Source: Oceanispirochaeta crateris (lineage in GTDB: Bacteria > Spirochaetota > Spirochaetia > DSM-2461). Taken from it: DNA of 64,000 nt. The translations under genes and the position numbers were made by a program. A model generated the notes under the pieces. It did not search any database, was not told where the DNA came from, and saw only the letters and a program-made list of their open reading frames with translations. The DNA lies in assembly GCF_008329965.1 (NCBI RefSeq), contig NZ_CP036150.1:1426001-1490000 (forward strand), given 5' to 3'. Shown one piece after another: positions 54,620 to 63,428 of this stretch (its first letter is position 1; every line of letters starts with the position of its first letter).

Positions 54620-54696
54620 TTATTTATCTCCTGATTATTATTCTAAATTTTAATCCCGCATACGGTTGATTTCTTAAGCGGGAGCTATTCATCGCG

Positions 54697-55878
54697 TTAC
54701 TTTCGTAGGGCTATAACCCCTGGAAGAGCCTTTCCTTCTAGGTATTCAAGAGAGGCACCTCCACCAGTGGAAACATGATCTATCTTATCGGCAAGGTTAA
54801 ATTTGTTTACAGCGGCAACAGAATCCCCTCCTCCGACGACTGTTGTTCCCTTGCAATCGGCAACAAAACGGGCGACCTGTGCGGTACCATTGGCAAACTT
54901 ATCGAACTCAAACACACCCATGGGTCCGTTCCAGACGACTGTTTTAGCATCTTTGATTCTATCTTTGATAGCCGCAATTGTTTTAGGGCCGATATCCATA
55001 GCCAATGTTCCATCGGGAATATTGATATTATCAATGGATTGAGAATCAGCATTTTCATCAAACTTGTCAGCAACAACATGATCCATGGGAAGGATGACCT
55101 CAACCCCGGCCTTCTTGGCATTCTCAAGAAATGTTCGGGCTGTATCCATAAACTCTTCTTCAAAGAGGGATTTTCCGATGCTGTGTCCTTGAACTTTAAG
55201 GAAGGTGTAAGCCATTCCCCCACCAATTACGAAGGTATTACATTTGTCCATAAGCGAGTCAAGAACTTCAATTTTGGATGAAACTTTTGCTCCGCCGATG
55301 ATGGCAACAAAGGGCTTATCCGGAGATTTCAACACTTTATCAAAGAACAGACACTCTTTTTCCATCAAAAATCCAGCGCAGGATGGAAGATATTTTGTGA
55401 TGCCCTCTGTTGAAGCATGGGCTCTATGGGCAGCACCAAAGGCATCATTTACGTAAACATCTCCCAATTTGGCTAATTGTGCGGCAAATTCGGGGTCATT
55501 CTTAGTCTCAGCCTTGTGGTAACGTGTATTTTCAAGGAGAAGGATCTCTCCGGCCTTCAAGGATGAGGCCATAGCTTCTACTTCAGGACCGACGCAGTCG
55601 GGAGCTGTCTTAACGGAGACGGCTGTCAACTCGGCAAGATGTGCTTCTAGTTGTTTCATACTAAACTGCGCTTCTCTCGCCTCAGTTGGTCTTCCCATAT
55701 GACTCATAACAACAAGAGATGCCCCCTCTTGCTTCAGTATGTATTCAAGTGTAGGCATAGCGCTTTTCATTCTAGTATCATCTGTGATTTTTCCATCTTT
55801 AAGAGGAACGTTAAAATCCACTCGAATCAAAACACGTTTGTTTTTGAGATCCAGATCTTTTACTGTAATAACACTCAT
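54697..55878 (-). CDS. pgk: Phosphoglycerate kinase
   Basis: A 393-residue glycolytic kinase. N-domain substrate site RVLIRVDFNVPLKDG (about 15-29) and SHMGRP; C-domain nucleotide site with WNGPMGVFEFDKFANGT and VVGGGDSVAAV, ending GGASLEYLEGKALPGV. GAGGAG before the ATG. A TATAAT-rich stretch in the 94-bp gap after gap may hold an internal promoter. Confidence 0.98.
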   Translation of the reverse strand: MSVITVKDLDLKNKRVLIRVDFNVPLKDGKITDDTRMKSAMPTLEYILKQEGASLVVMSHMGRPTEAREAQFSMKQLEAHLAELTAVSVKTAPDCVGPEVEAMASSLKAGEILLLENTRYHKAETKNDPEFAAQLAKLGDVYVNDAFGAAHRAHASTEGITKYLPSCAGFLMEKECLFFDKVLKSPDKPFVAIIGGAKVSSKIEVLDSLMDKCNTFVIGGGMAYTFLKVQGHSIGKSLFEEEFMDTARTFLENAKKAGVEVILPMDHVVADKFDENADSQSIDNINIPDGTLAMDIGPKTIAAIKDRIKDAKTVVWNGPMGVFEFDKFANGTAQVARFVADCKGTTVVGGGDSVAAVNKFNLADKIDHVSTGGGASLEYLEGKALPGVIALRK

Positions 55879-55972
55879 TGAAAGTTCTCCTCATTTTGTG
55901 TGGTTTTGACTTTTTTCCGATCAAAGCAGAAAAGACCACATTATATTATATGCATTTCAGAAATCTTATTTT

Positions 55973-56971
55973 TTACGCCAGCTTCTGAGCTAAATCCACA
56001 ACTCTGGTGGAATATCCCATCTCATTGTCATACCATGAAATAACCTTAAAAAATCCTTCTCCCATCTTCATGGTGCAGCCAGCATCAAAAATAGAAGAAT
56101 GAGGATTTCCTTTCACATCCATAGAAACAATAGGGTCCTCTGTATATTCCAGGATGCCCTTAAGATCCCCTTCAGCTGCGCTCTTCATCGCTTTATTTAA
56201 TTCTTCCACGGTGCAGTCATTGACCAACTGAACAGTCAGATCAACCAATGATCCTGTGGGAGTGGGAACCCTCATGGAACCGCCATTGAGTTTTCCATCT
56301 AATTCAGGAATGACCTTGGCAATGGCCAGGGCAGCTCCGGTCGATGTGGGAATGATATTCAGTCCGGCAGACCTTGCTCGTCGAAGATCTGAGTGAGGCA
56401 TATCCAGTATAACTTGATCGTTTGTATAGGAATGGATTGTCGTCATAAGCCCTTTTTCAATGCCAAATGCATCGTTTAAAACCTTGACGACAGGAGCCAG
56501 ACAATTCGTAGTGCAGGAAGCATTAGAATAAGCATTGACTTGAGAAACGATTTTCTCTTCATTCACACCAAGGACGACTGTTTCTATCTCATCCTTTGCA
56601 GGAACAGTGAGAATAACCTTAGAGGCCCCTGCCTTGATATGGTCGAGGTATCCGCCCTTTTCAGACTCGGAAGAACGGAAAACACCCGTTGATTCAATCG
56701 CAACATCAACTCCAAGTTCATCCCAAGGCAGTGATGAAGGATTCTTTTCCGCATAAACAGGGATTTCTATTCCATCGACAATGATTTTATTCTGACCAGC
56801 AGTGACTTCTCGTGTATACACACCATAGGTTGAATCATATTTGAGTAGATGTGCCAAGGTCTTTGCATCTGTCAGATCATTGATACCAATGACATCTACA
56901 CCTTCACGTTCCATAGCAATTTTAAAGACATTCCTGCCGATTCTACCGAAACCATTGATAGCGATTTTCAA
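55973..56971 (-). CDS. gap: Glyceraldehyde-3-phosphate dehydrogenase
   Basis: A 332-residue NAD-dependent enzyme. Rossmann start KIAINGFGRIGRNVFK, catalytic Cys in SNASCTTNCLAP (about 150), His in IHSYTNDQ, C-terminal SWYDNEMGYSTRVVDLA. It starts with TTG (56969-56971) behind a perfect AGGAGG. First gene of the glycolytic operon. Confidence 0.98.
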   Translation of the reverse strand: MKIAINGFGRIGRNVFKIAMEREGVDVIGINDLTDAKTLAHLLKYDSTYGVYTREVTAGQNKIIVDGIEIPVYAEKNPSSLPWDELGVDVAIESTGVFRSSESEKGGYLDHIKAGASKVILTVPAKDEIETVVLGVNEEKIVSQVNAYSNASCTTNCLAPVVKVLNDAFGIEKGLMTTIHSYTNDQVILDMPHSDLRRARSAGLNIIPTSTGAALAIAKVIPELDGKLNGGSMRVPTPTGSLVDLTVQLVNDCTVEELNKAMKSAAEGDLKGILEYTEDPIVSMDVKGNPHSSIFDAGCTMKMGEGFFKVISWYDNEMGYSTRVVDLAQKLA

Positions 56972-57009
56972 GGGAATCCTCCTGAAATCATTAATTTTTT
57001 AATGAATTC

Positions 57010-57038
57010 ACTATAGACAAATAGGGAGGGCAGGTCAA
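57010..57038 (-). promoter_or_regulatory. Promoter of gap-pgk-tpiA-secG
   Basis: On the minus strand: TTGACC (57033-57038), 17-bp spacer, TATAGT (57010-57015). A short dyad TCATTAA-TTTT-TTAATGA (plus strand, 56988-57005) covers the predicted start site near 57003. Confidence 0.75.
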
Positions 57039-57041
57039 GAA

Positions 57042-59003
57042 CTAGTACAGCCTGAGAAGTTGAGACTTAAGCTCTTCATTGACTGGAGGCAGAAAGGGAT
57101 CAGGAAGATCCATATCTTCAGTCAGCATAAAGAGTTCATCACCTAAGTTCACAAGATCAAAGGGAGAATTGCGCTGTAGGGAACCTAGGGAATAATTCTC
57201 TTGTAAATCCGTGAGGGTCACCGTACCCAAAAGGTCATCAGGCGAATACTCCAGATAGGGAGGTCGATCTGTCCATCGTTGGGCCTTTTGCCTTAAAAGT
57301 ATAAATTCTGTTCCCTTTTCAAGACCATCAGACTGACCTAAATTAATCAGAACACGATCTTCATCAATCCCCAGGATAGTCCCTTTTACCGGTAGCTTGG
57401 ACAGGATATTGGCCGCACTTTTCACCAGAATATCACTGACCCGACGATTACCGGACCGTAGGATGTTGAATTGGTGCATAAGAGTACCTGTTCTGGAAAG
57501 ATAGATAGATCCTCTAACACCGATTGTACGTTCTGTCTCGGAAAAGGAGATGACAATATAGAAATCAGACTCAGAACCATGACTCTTTCTGTAGGCATCG
57601 GCTGTATCTTTAATTGTAGCCAGACTACTGATTTCATAGTGGGAGTTTTTAACAAGATGGTTGGCAATGGAACTTAAAATGGCCTTTTCCATTCCTGAAT
57701 GGATGAACCGGCTCTCATCCCTATTGAAGTACAGCGATAGAGATATGGGATTACTGCTCTGAATTAAAGGTTCCTTCCAATTATTTACGAAAGAGTTATC
57801 TTCACTGCTCTCAAGAAGCTCCATAACCCTTAAATAATTGCCATCATCAAAACCCTCTCTTTTGAGAGCCAGCATTTCATCTCGATATCGATTCGCGTAG
57901 CCTAGAGATTTTTGAATGGCTGCGTAGTACCACCACCCTTCTAAATCAAGAGGTGATAGGAGTCGTCCTATTCTATACTCCTCAAAGGCCTTTTCATACT
58001 GAAAGGCTTTTTCATAGCTCTTTCCCAGCTGAAAATGGTACTCTCCGGCTTTTTCCCGTGCTTCATGACCAATGGGATACTCTGTCATCAACAGATGTTC
58101 CATTGCTATCCGGGCCATTTCGTCATTGGGATCAATGATATTCACAGTCCTAAAACTCAGAAGAGCATCATCAAACTGACCCAAACCCATAAAGCTTCTG
58201 CCCAGAAGATACCAGACCAGAGGATCTTCCTGATGAATAGTCACCGCTTTTTTAAAATAGGAGACAGCATCTTCATGCCTGTTCATCCTGTTGTATATCG
58301 TTCCAAGGAGAATCGGAATAGTCCGATTCTCAGGATTAAGAGCCAGCCATTTTAAAGCTATAGATTCGGCCATAGACCAGTCTTCATTTCTGCTGTAATA
58401 ATGAATGGCAAAATTCAAGACTTCCTGATCCTGGGGATAGTTCTCCAAAGCCTGGTTTAGATAGAACAATGACCTGTTGGGTTCAGACGCTTCTTCATGC
58501 AGCAGGGAGAGAGAGAGCAAGGCTCGGCGGCTGTCGGGATTAACAGCAAGGCTCCTTTCAAAAAGGTCTGTTCCTTCTGAATAATTGCCCTGAAATACGG
58601 CGATTTCGGCCATGCCATAGGCAGCATCCAAATTATTCGGCTCAATGGCTAAAACCTTCTGAAACTGCTGCTCAGCCTCTTTCATTCTATTTAATCCCAA
58701 ATAGATTCTTCCTGTCAGGGTTAGAATATCAACTCTTTTGTCAGCACCTTTGAGGGCCATCTGAGCATGTGTCAAAGCCTCAGAATACTCCTGAAGGAGA
58801 AAATAGGCTTCGGCCATTCCCTTTCGGGCATCGACATAGGAAGGATTGACTGCAAGCGCTTGTTTGAACAAATCCAGAGAGGTAAAATAATCCCCCTTCA
58901 TGAGGGCATCTTGACCTTCATGGAATAAATCCAATGTCTGCCCATGGAGAGTAGCCGTTGAGAGTGCAAACAATAGAATGAAGAGTTTAATCTGTTTCTG
59001 CAT
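57042..59003 (-). CDS. Exported TPR protein with FlgT/CsgG-like C-terminal part
   Basis: 653 residues. Signal peptide QKQIKLFILLFALSTATLHG, then about ten tetratricopeptide repeats (about 22-370; e.g. AEQQFQKVLAIEPNNLDAAYGMAEI). The C-terminal 230 residues read like a periplasmic accessory domain: SDFYIVISFSETERTIGVRGSIYLSRTG resembles CsgG/LPP20-type segments, and ILGIDEDRVLINLGQSDGLEKGTEFILL resembles the FlgT C-terminal domain. That match is by pattern only. Start overlaps the tlyC stop by 17 bp; AGGGA site before the ATG. Role unknown. Confidence 0.75.
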   Translation of the reverse strand: MQKQIKLFILLFALSTATLHGQTLDLFHEGQDALMKGDYFTSLDLFKQALAVNPSYVDARKGMAEAYFLLQEYSEALTHAQMALKGADKRVDILTLTGRIYLGLNRMKEAEQQFQKVLAIEPNNLDAAYGMAEIAVFQGNYSEGTDLFERSLAVNPDSRRALLSLSLLHEEASEPNRSLFYLNQALENYPQDQEVLNFAIHYYSRNEDWSMAESIALKWLALNPENRTIPILLGTIYNRMNRHEDAVSYFKKAVTIHQEDPLVWYLLGRSFMGLGQFDDALLSFRTVNIIDPNDEMARIAMEHLLMTEYPIGHEAREKAGEYHFQLGKSYEKAFQYEKAFEEYRIGRLLSPLDLEGWWYYAAIQKSLGYANRYRDEMLALKREGFDDGNYLRVMELLESSEDNSFVNNWKEPLIQSSNPISLSLYFNRDESRFIHSGMEKAILSSIANHLVKNSHYEISSLATIKDTADAYRKSHGSESDFYIVISFSETERTIGVRGSIYLSRTGTLMHQFNILRSGNRRVSDILVKSAANILSKLPVKGTILGIDEDRVLINLGQSDGLEKGTEFILLRQKAQRWTDRPPYLEYSPDDLLGTVTLTDLQENYSLGSLQRNSPFDLVNLGDELFMLTEDMDLPDPFLPPVNEELKSQLLRLY

Positions 59004-59775
59004 TGTCCCTGAATATTATCTTTACAGTTTTTATTTTATGACCATCCATGGTCTGGATGATAAAATCAAGATTTTCATACTGGACTTTTTCAAACCGCAC
59101 AGGGATCTTACCAAAAAGATCAAAGACAAATCCGCCAAAAGTATCAAATTTCTCCTCAGGTAACCTCAAGGATAACTTATCATTCAGGTCTTCAATATTC
59201 ATTCTGGCATCACAGAGATATGTCCCATCCCCAATTTCCAGCAGATCATCATCCTCATTGTCAAACTCATCCTGAATATCACCGACGATCTCTTCGATAA
59301 TGTCTTCCAGACAGACAATTCCCGACACTCCGCCATACTCGTCTACAACAATAGCAATATGAACACGCCGGAGCTTAAATTCCTTGAGAAGAGAATCAAG
59401 CTTCATGCTCTCTGGGACAAAATAGGCCTTTCTCATGATTTCTTTTATTACGAAATCTCTTTTTTTAACCATAAAGCTAAGAAGGTCTTTGACATAAAGG
59501 ACTCCGATCACATTATCAATGGTATCTTCATAAACAGGAAAACGGGAATGTCCCGACTGGAACATGAGCTCATAAAGCTCTTCCACATGAATATCAACTG
59601 GAATAAAAACAACATCGATACGAGGAATTATAACTTCCTTGATTTTGGTATCAGAAAGCTCAACAATCCCTTTAATCATGCCTTTCTCGTCAAGATTAAG
59701 ATCGGTTAGAGCCTCATGATTGACGATAGATCCTCTTTCATCCCTTTTTCTAAATACAGAATTAAAAATCTTCAC
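58987..59775 (-). CDS. CorC/TlyC-type CBS-domain protein without membrane domain
   Basis: 262 residues from a GTG (59773-59775). A CBS pair (about 45-165; IIPRIDVVFIPVDIHVEELYELM, FVPESMKLDSLLKEFKLRRVHIAIVVDEYGG with the conserved VDEYGGVSGIVTxEDI-type motif) is followed by a CorC_HlyC domain (about 180-258). The DUF21 membrane domain of larger relatives is absent. Homologues are called hemolysin C (tlyC) or magnesium/cobalt efflux CorC; neither activity is proven here. Starts 1 bp after ybeY. Confidence 0.9.
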   Translation of the reverse strand: MKIFNSVFRKRDERGSIVNHEALTDLNLDEKGMIKGIVELSDTKIKEVIIPRIDVVFIPVDIHVEELYELMFQSGHSRFPVYEDTIDNVIGVLYVKDLLSFMVKKRDFVIKEIMRKAYFVPESMKLDSLLKEFKLRRVHIAIVVDEYGGVSGIVCLEDIIEEIVGDIQDEFDNEDDDLLEIGDGTYLCDARMNIEDLNDKLSLRLPEEKFDTFGGFVFDLFGKIPVRFEKVQYENLDFIIQTMDGHKIKTVKIIFRDNAETD

Positions 59776-59776
59776 C

Positions 59777-60235
59777 TTAAAATACCCTGATAGCTTCAGT
59801 TTTTTTCAGGAGCTCTTCCTGATACTGAAGCATTTTTTCATTGGAGTTTCGCGTCTCGTGGGTCATACCCTTCAGATGCAATATTCCATGGATGGTCACT
59901 CTTTTAAGTTCTTCCTCTAAGGATACACTGAACAGATTTGAATGCTCGGCAAGTGTATCCATTGAAATGATAATATCCCCTGCACTCACCTGATCACCCG
60001 GAATGCTCATGATTTCTTCACCTTCATTCTGGCTAAAAGAAAGAACATCCGTTGGTTCATCTTTATCTCTATACTGAGCGTTTAATTCTTTTATATAGGG
60101 ATCATGACAGAGAGTCAATGAAATTTCCCAGTCTGTCAGTTTCTCAGCCTCAAGTATTGCCTGAACAAACTCCTGGTATTGTTCCAGCCAGGAGGGCTCT
60201 ACTTCCAGACGGGATATGATATCAATTTCGGTCAT
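59777..60235 (-). CDS. ybeY: Endoribonuclease YbeY (16S rRNA maturation)
   Basis: A 152-residue zinc RNase. The metal site is VTIHGILHLKGMTHE (HGxLHLxGxxH, about 116-130); the domain also shows TDVLSFSQNE. Sits in the conserved phoH-pgpH-ybeY-corC order, directly after pgpH (1-bp gap). Confidence 0.96.
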   Translation of the reverse strand: MTEIDIISRLEVEPSWLEQYQEFVQAILEAEKLTDWEISLTLCHDPYIKELNAQYRDKDEPTDVLSFSQNEGEEIMSIPGDQVSAGDIIISMDTLAEHSNLFSVSLEEELKRVTIHGILHLKGMTHETRNSNEKMLQYQEELLKKTEAIRVF

Positions 60236-60236
60236 T

Positions 60237-62423
60237 CTAATTCCTTTCCGCTCTATCCGGATATTCTATTCTATTATGATAATGCCCTGTAAGTACATGA
60301 ACAAAAGAAGATTTTACAACTTCAAGCTCCTGCAGAGTCATGCCGCATTCATTGAGCTCTCCATCCTTGAAGCGGACCATGATGAGATCCCACAGGAATT
60401 TTTCAAGTTTATTCACCGTGGGCTTGACCATGCTCCTCGTAGCCGCTTCTGCCATATCAGCCAGCATAACGACTGCGGCTTCCTTTGTTTGAGGGCGTGG
60501 ACCGTTGTGTGAATAATCCTCAAGAGATACATTTTCAACACCCTTTTCTTTGACGGCTTGCTGATAAAAGTATTCAATGACACTCGTTCCATGATGCTGA
60601 GCAATAATATCAATAACGCCCTTGGGCAAATTCATCTTTTTAGCAGTCTCAATTCCGATTTTAACATGCGATTTAATAACAGCCACCGATAGGGTTGTTT
60701 TCATATCATCATGTTTATTATATTCCTTCTGATTTTCACTGAAGTATTTGGCCTGATCTATTTTCCCTATGTCGTGATAGTAGGAGCCGACCCTGGCCAA
60801 CAAGGCATTGGCACCGATGTTGCGACATCCGGTTTCCGCTAGGTTGGCTATATTAATGGAGTGTGAATACGTACCGGGAGCCAAGGCCAGCATCCTCTTA
60901 ATAATAGGAGTATTCAAATCAGAGAGTTCCTGCAGACGGAACGTAGTGCAGGGATTGAGAATATGTTCAAAGAGGGGAAGAACTGTTAATGAGAGGAATC
61001 CACTAATGATTCCATTGATTCCAGCAACCAGAATTGAAAAGAACACAATTTTCAGGGGAGCGGGAATAATGATCATCATTAACAGGGCCAGAAGGATCTG
61101 TACCAATGCTATAAATACGCCACCCTTGATCAAGTCAATCCTTTTCTCGGCTCCTTCAACAACCAGACAAGAGCCAAGACCGCTAAATAGCGTAAAATAG
61201 AGAGCCTGAGAATTGAAATTCAGTACAAAGAAGACCAGGACTGACTGAATGAGTACGAATATGATAGTTTCCCTGCGATTGCGTAGCAGTGACAGTATAA
61301 TCGAAACGAGAGCTGTCGGCATAAAGAAGACAACAGGAACTCCTCCCGGTACAGAGAGAAATCTGAAGAGGAGAAGAGTGACTGTCAGGTGAAACCAGGA
61401 GAGAAAAAATATAAGGTTTGGATTCTCAAGCAAACCGGCTGTGCCAGGAAAAGCAATAAGAAGCACAAATAAGAAGATAAATATAAGCAGGGTGTAGAAA
61501 AAAGGTGCTGCGATTGCATTGATACTGATTCTGCCTTTCATATCCAGAAAGGCATTGATTTTGGCCAGTTCTAAGGATGTTATAACCGTATCCTTAATGA
61601 GAAGTTTATCTCCTGTATCGAGGTAAATCCAAACAGGAGTCATCGTTTTTAAAACTTCCTGTTTTTTAAGGTCTGTCAATTCAGAACTGAAGAAGCAGTT
61701 AGGTTCAAGAAAATAATAAACGATCATCTCTATAAACTTGGCTTCCCCCTGACTATAGTCATAGTAGCTGAGGTAATCCCTGACAGTATCCTGCCAATTA
61801 TCAATGAGAATTGTATTTTCAACCATCTGGGTCGTCTTCTCTCCCAGATCTGAATGAATGACTTCAAGCAGACCGGTCGCTCCGGATCGGCTCTCATTCA
61901 AGTGACTGAATAACCCGGTCTGCATGATTGTTTCTATTGAATCCCTGGCTCCAGAAAGCATTAGAGAGAGCCGGGCTGTATCTAGAGTCCTCAAATGCTG
62001 AAGATATTGAATACCAGGATAAGTTGATTCCATGGATTCAAGAATTTTTGAAAATTCTTCCTCATTTTCAATCCCTGAAATACTCATATGGAAATCATCA
62101 AAACTCTTGAGAACCCTATTGCTGATATCATCTTTCACAACATAAATGGGAAGAATGAGATCCATGGCCAACTTCATTTTTTTCTCAGTTGCTTCCTGAT
62201 TAATAAATGTAAGAGGTTTCTCCAGGATGACATCTTCGGTAACGATATCCCCTTCCTTATAGTTATAAAAGGATTCTCTCAAAAAGATTTTATCGAATTG
62301 TGTCAATATGAGTATTGTCAGAACGATGATAAAATAATACATGATCAGAATTTTTCTGTTCATAGTAGAATTATCTTTCACCAGTGTGTGTTCAAGAAAA
62401 TTAATTCGTATGTTCTTGTTCAT
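60237..62423 (-). CDS. 7TM-HD phosphohydrolase, PgpH-like (c-di-AMP phosphodiesterase candidate)
   Basis: 728 residues. N-terminal helix (about 25-45), a large extracytoplasmic domain (about 46-290), seven transmembrane helices (about 300-480) and a cytoplasmic HD domain with APGTYSHSINIANLAE, VGSYYHDIGKIDQAKYF (HD motif) and VIDIIAQHHGTSVIEYFY. In Listeria PgpH hydrolyses c-di-AMP. Internal Met 21 (MNRKILIMYYF) is an alternative start, as the first 20 codons overlap phoH. No cyclase gene is in the window. Confidence 0.92.
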   Translation of the reverse strand: MNKNIRINFLEHTLVKDNSTMNRKILIMYYFIIVLTILILTQFDKIFLRESFYNYKEGDIVTEDVILEKPLTFINQEATEKKMKLAMDLILPIYVVKDDISNRVLKSFDDFHMSISGIENEEEFSKILESMESTYPGIQYLQHLRTLDTARLSLMLSGARDSIETIMQTGLFSHLNESRSGATGLLEVIHSDLGEKTTQMVENTILIDNWQDTVRDYLSYYDYSQGEAKFIEMIVYYFLEPNCFFSSELTDLKKQEVLKTMTPVWIYLDTGDKLLIKDTVITSLELAKINAFLDMKGRISINAIAAPFFYTLLIFIFLFVLLIAFPGTAGLLENPNLIFFLSWFHLTVTLLLFRFLSVPGGVPVVFFMPTALVSIILSLLRNRRETIIFVLIQSVLVFFVLNFNSQALYFTLFSGLGSCLVVEGAEKRIDLIKGGVFIALVQILLALLMMIIIPAPLKIVFFSILVAGINGIISGFLSLTVLPLFEHILNPCTTFRLQELSDLNTPIIKRMLALAPGTYSHSINIANLAETGCRNIGANALLARVGSYYHDIGKIDQAKYFSENQKEYNKHDDMKTTLSVAVIKSHVKIGIETAKKMNLPKGVIDIIAQHHGTSVIEYFYQQAVKEKGVENVSLEDYSHNGPRPQTKEAAVVMLADMAEAATRSMVKPTVNKLEKFLWDLIMVRFKDGELNECGMTLQELEVVKSSFVHVLTGHYHNRIEYPDRAERN

Positions 62424-63363
62424 AAGCCTCTAATATTTTTTTAACTAATGGATGGCGCACAACATCGCCTCTTTGAAACGATGAAAAACCGATGCCTTCC
62501 ACATTTTTCAAAATCCCAGCCGCCTGGATCAATCCTGATTTTTCTTTACAAGGGAGATCAATCTGTGTCAAATCTCCTGTTATTATAGCCCGGGAACCTT
62601 CTCCTAACCTCGTAAGAAACATTTTCATCTGTTCCTGGGTTGTGTTCTGAGCTTCATCAAGGACGATAATACAGTTTTTTAGACTACGCCCTCTCATATA
62701 GGCTAAAGGTGAAATCTCATAAAGATTCATTTCATGCATCTTTTGAAAGGCTGAAGTTGTTAGAACCTCCTCCATAGCATCAAATAAAGGCTTTAGATAA
62801 GGATCCAACTTTTGTGTTAGATCTCCAGGAAGATATCCCAGATTCTCACCAGCTTCAATAACAGGTCTTGAAAGGACGAGCTTTCGAAACCGTCTATTGA
62901 GAATCTCTCCCAGAGCATAAGCGATAGCCAGGAAAGTTTTCCCTGTACCGGCGGGGCCTACTCCAAAGGATAGATCATGATTCTGCATGGATGAGATATA
63001 ACGGGCCTGATTCAGGTTTCTCGGGGTGATTCTGCTGATTCCCCCGGGTATATTAATTTCATGACTTAGAAAATCCCGGCTTCTCAGATCCGGATCGTTT
63101 TCTATATGCGTGTGAAACAGGGTCTCAATCATATAAGGATCGGGGATCTTTTTCTGCTTAACCGAGAAGAGTAAATCATTGAGAATTGATTCAAAAACAG
63201 TATTAAGTTCACTGTTTTCGGGTGCAAGATGGATTTCATTGCCTCTTGTAAAGATACGAGTTTGCAATAATTTTTCCAACTGCTTGAGATTCCGGTCATT
63301 TGGTCCACAGATCTTACTCAGGGTATCCGGATCTTCAATAACGATCATATCAGTGCTTATCAA
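62401..63363 (-). CDS. PhoH-like ATPase
   Basis: A 320-residue P-loop ATPase. Walker A FGVGPAGTGKTFLAIAYAL (about 134-152), Walker B NCIIVLDEAQNTTQEQMK, and RPVIEAGENLGYLPGDL. TTG start (63361-63363) with AAGGA at 6 nt; ATG at codon 6 is the alternative. PhoH proteins are linked to RNA metabolism but their role is unsettled; association with ybeY is widespread. Its end overlaps pgpH by 23 bp. Confidence 0.93.
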   Translation of the reverse strand: MISTDMIVIEDPDTLSKICGPNDRNLKQLEKLLQTRIFTRGNEIHLAPENSELNTVFESILNDLLFSVKQKKIPDPYMIETLFHTHIENDPDLRSRDFLSHEINIPGGISRITPRNLNQARYISSMQNHDLSFGVGPAGTGKTFLAIAYALGEILNRRFRKLVLSRPVIEAGENLGYLPGDLTQKLDPYLKPLFDAMEEVLTTSAFQKMHEMNLYEISPLAYMRGRSLKNCIIVLDEAQNTTQEQMKMFLTRLGEGSRAIITGDLTQIDLPCKEKSGLIQAAGILKNVEGIGFSSFQRGDVVRHPLVKKILEAYEQEHTN

Positions 63364-63428
63364 ATAAAATCCTTAATAAATGACAGTTTAACGCCACTTC
63401 AATGGCATAGTCAAGAACTCTAAACTAC

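Noticed and set aside
54640..54690. Hairpin TCCCGC/GCGGGA between pgk and tpiA
   Set aside because: Six-bp stem, long loop and no T run; tpiA has its own ribosome site and the operon continues, so I do not call a terminator.
63392..63405. Small dyad GCCACTTCAATGGC upstream of phoH
   Set aside because: Short stem with a G-U pair and no T run; not enough for a terminator or operator.
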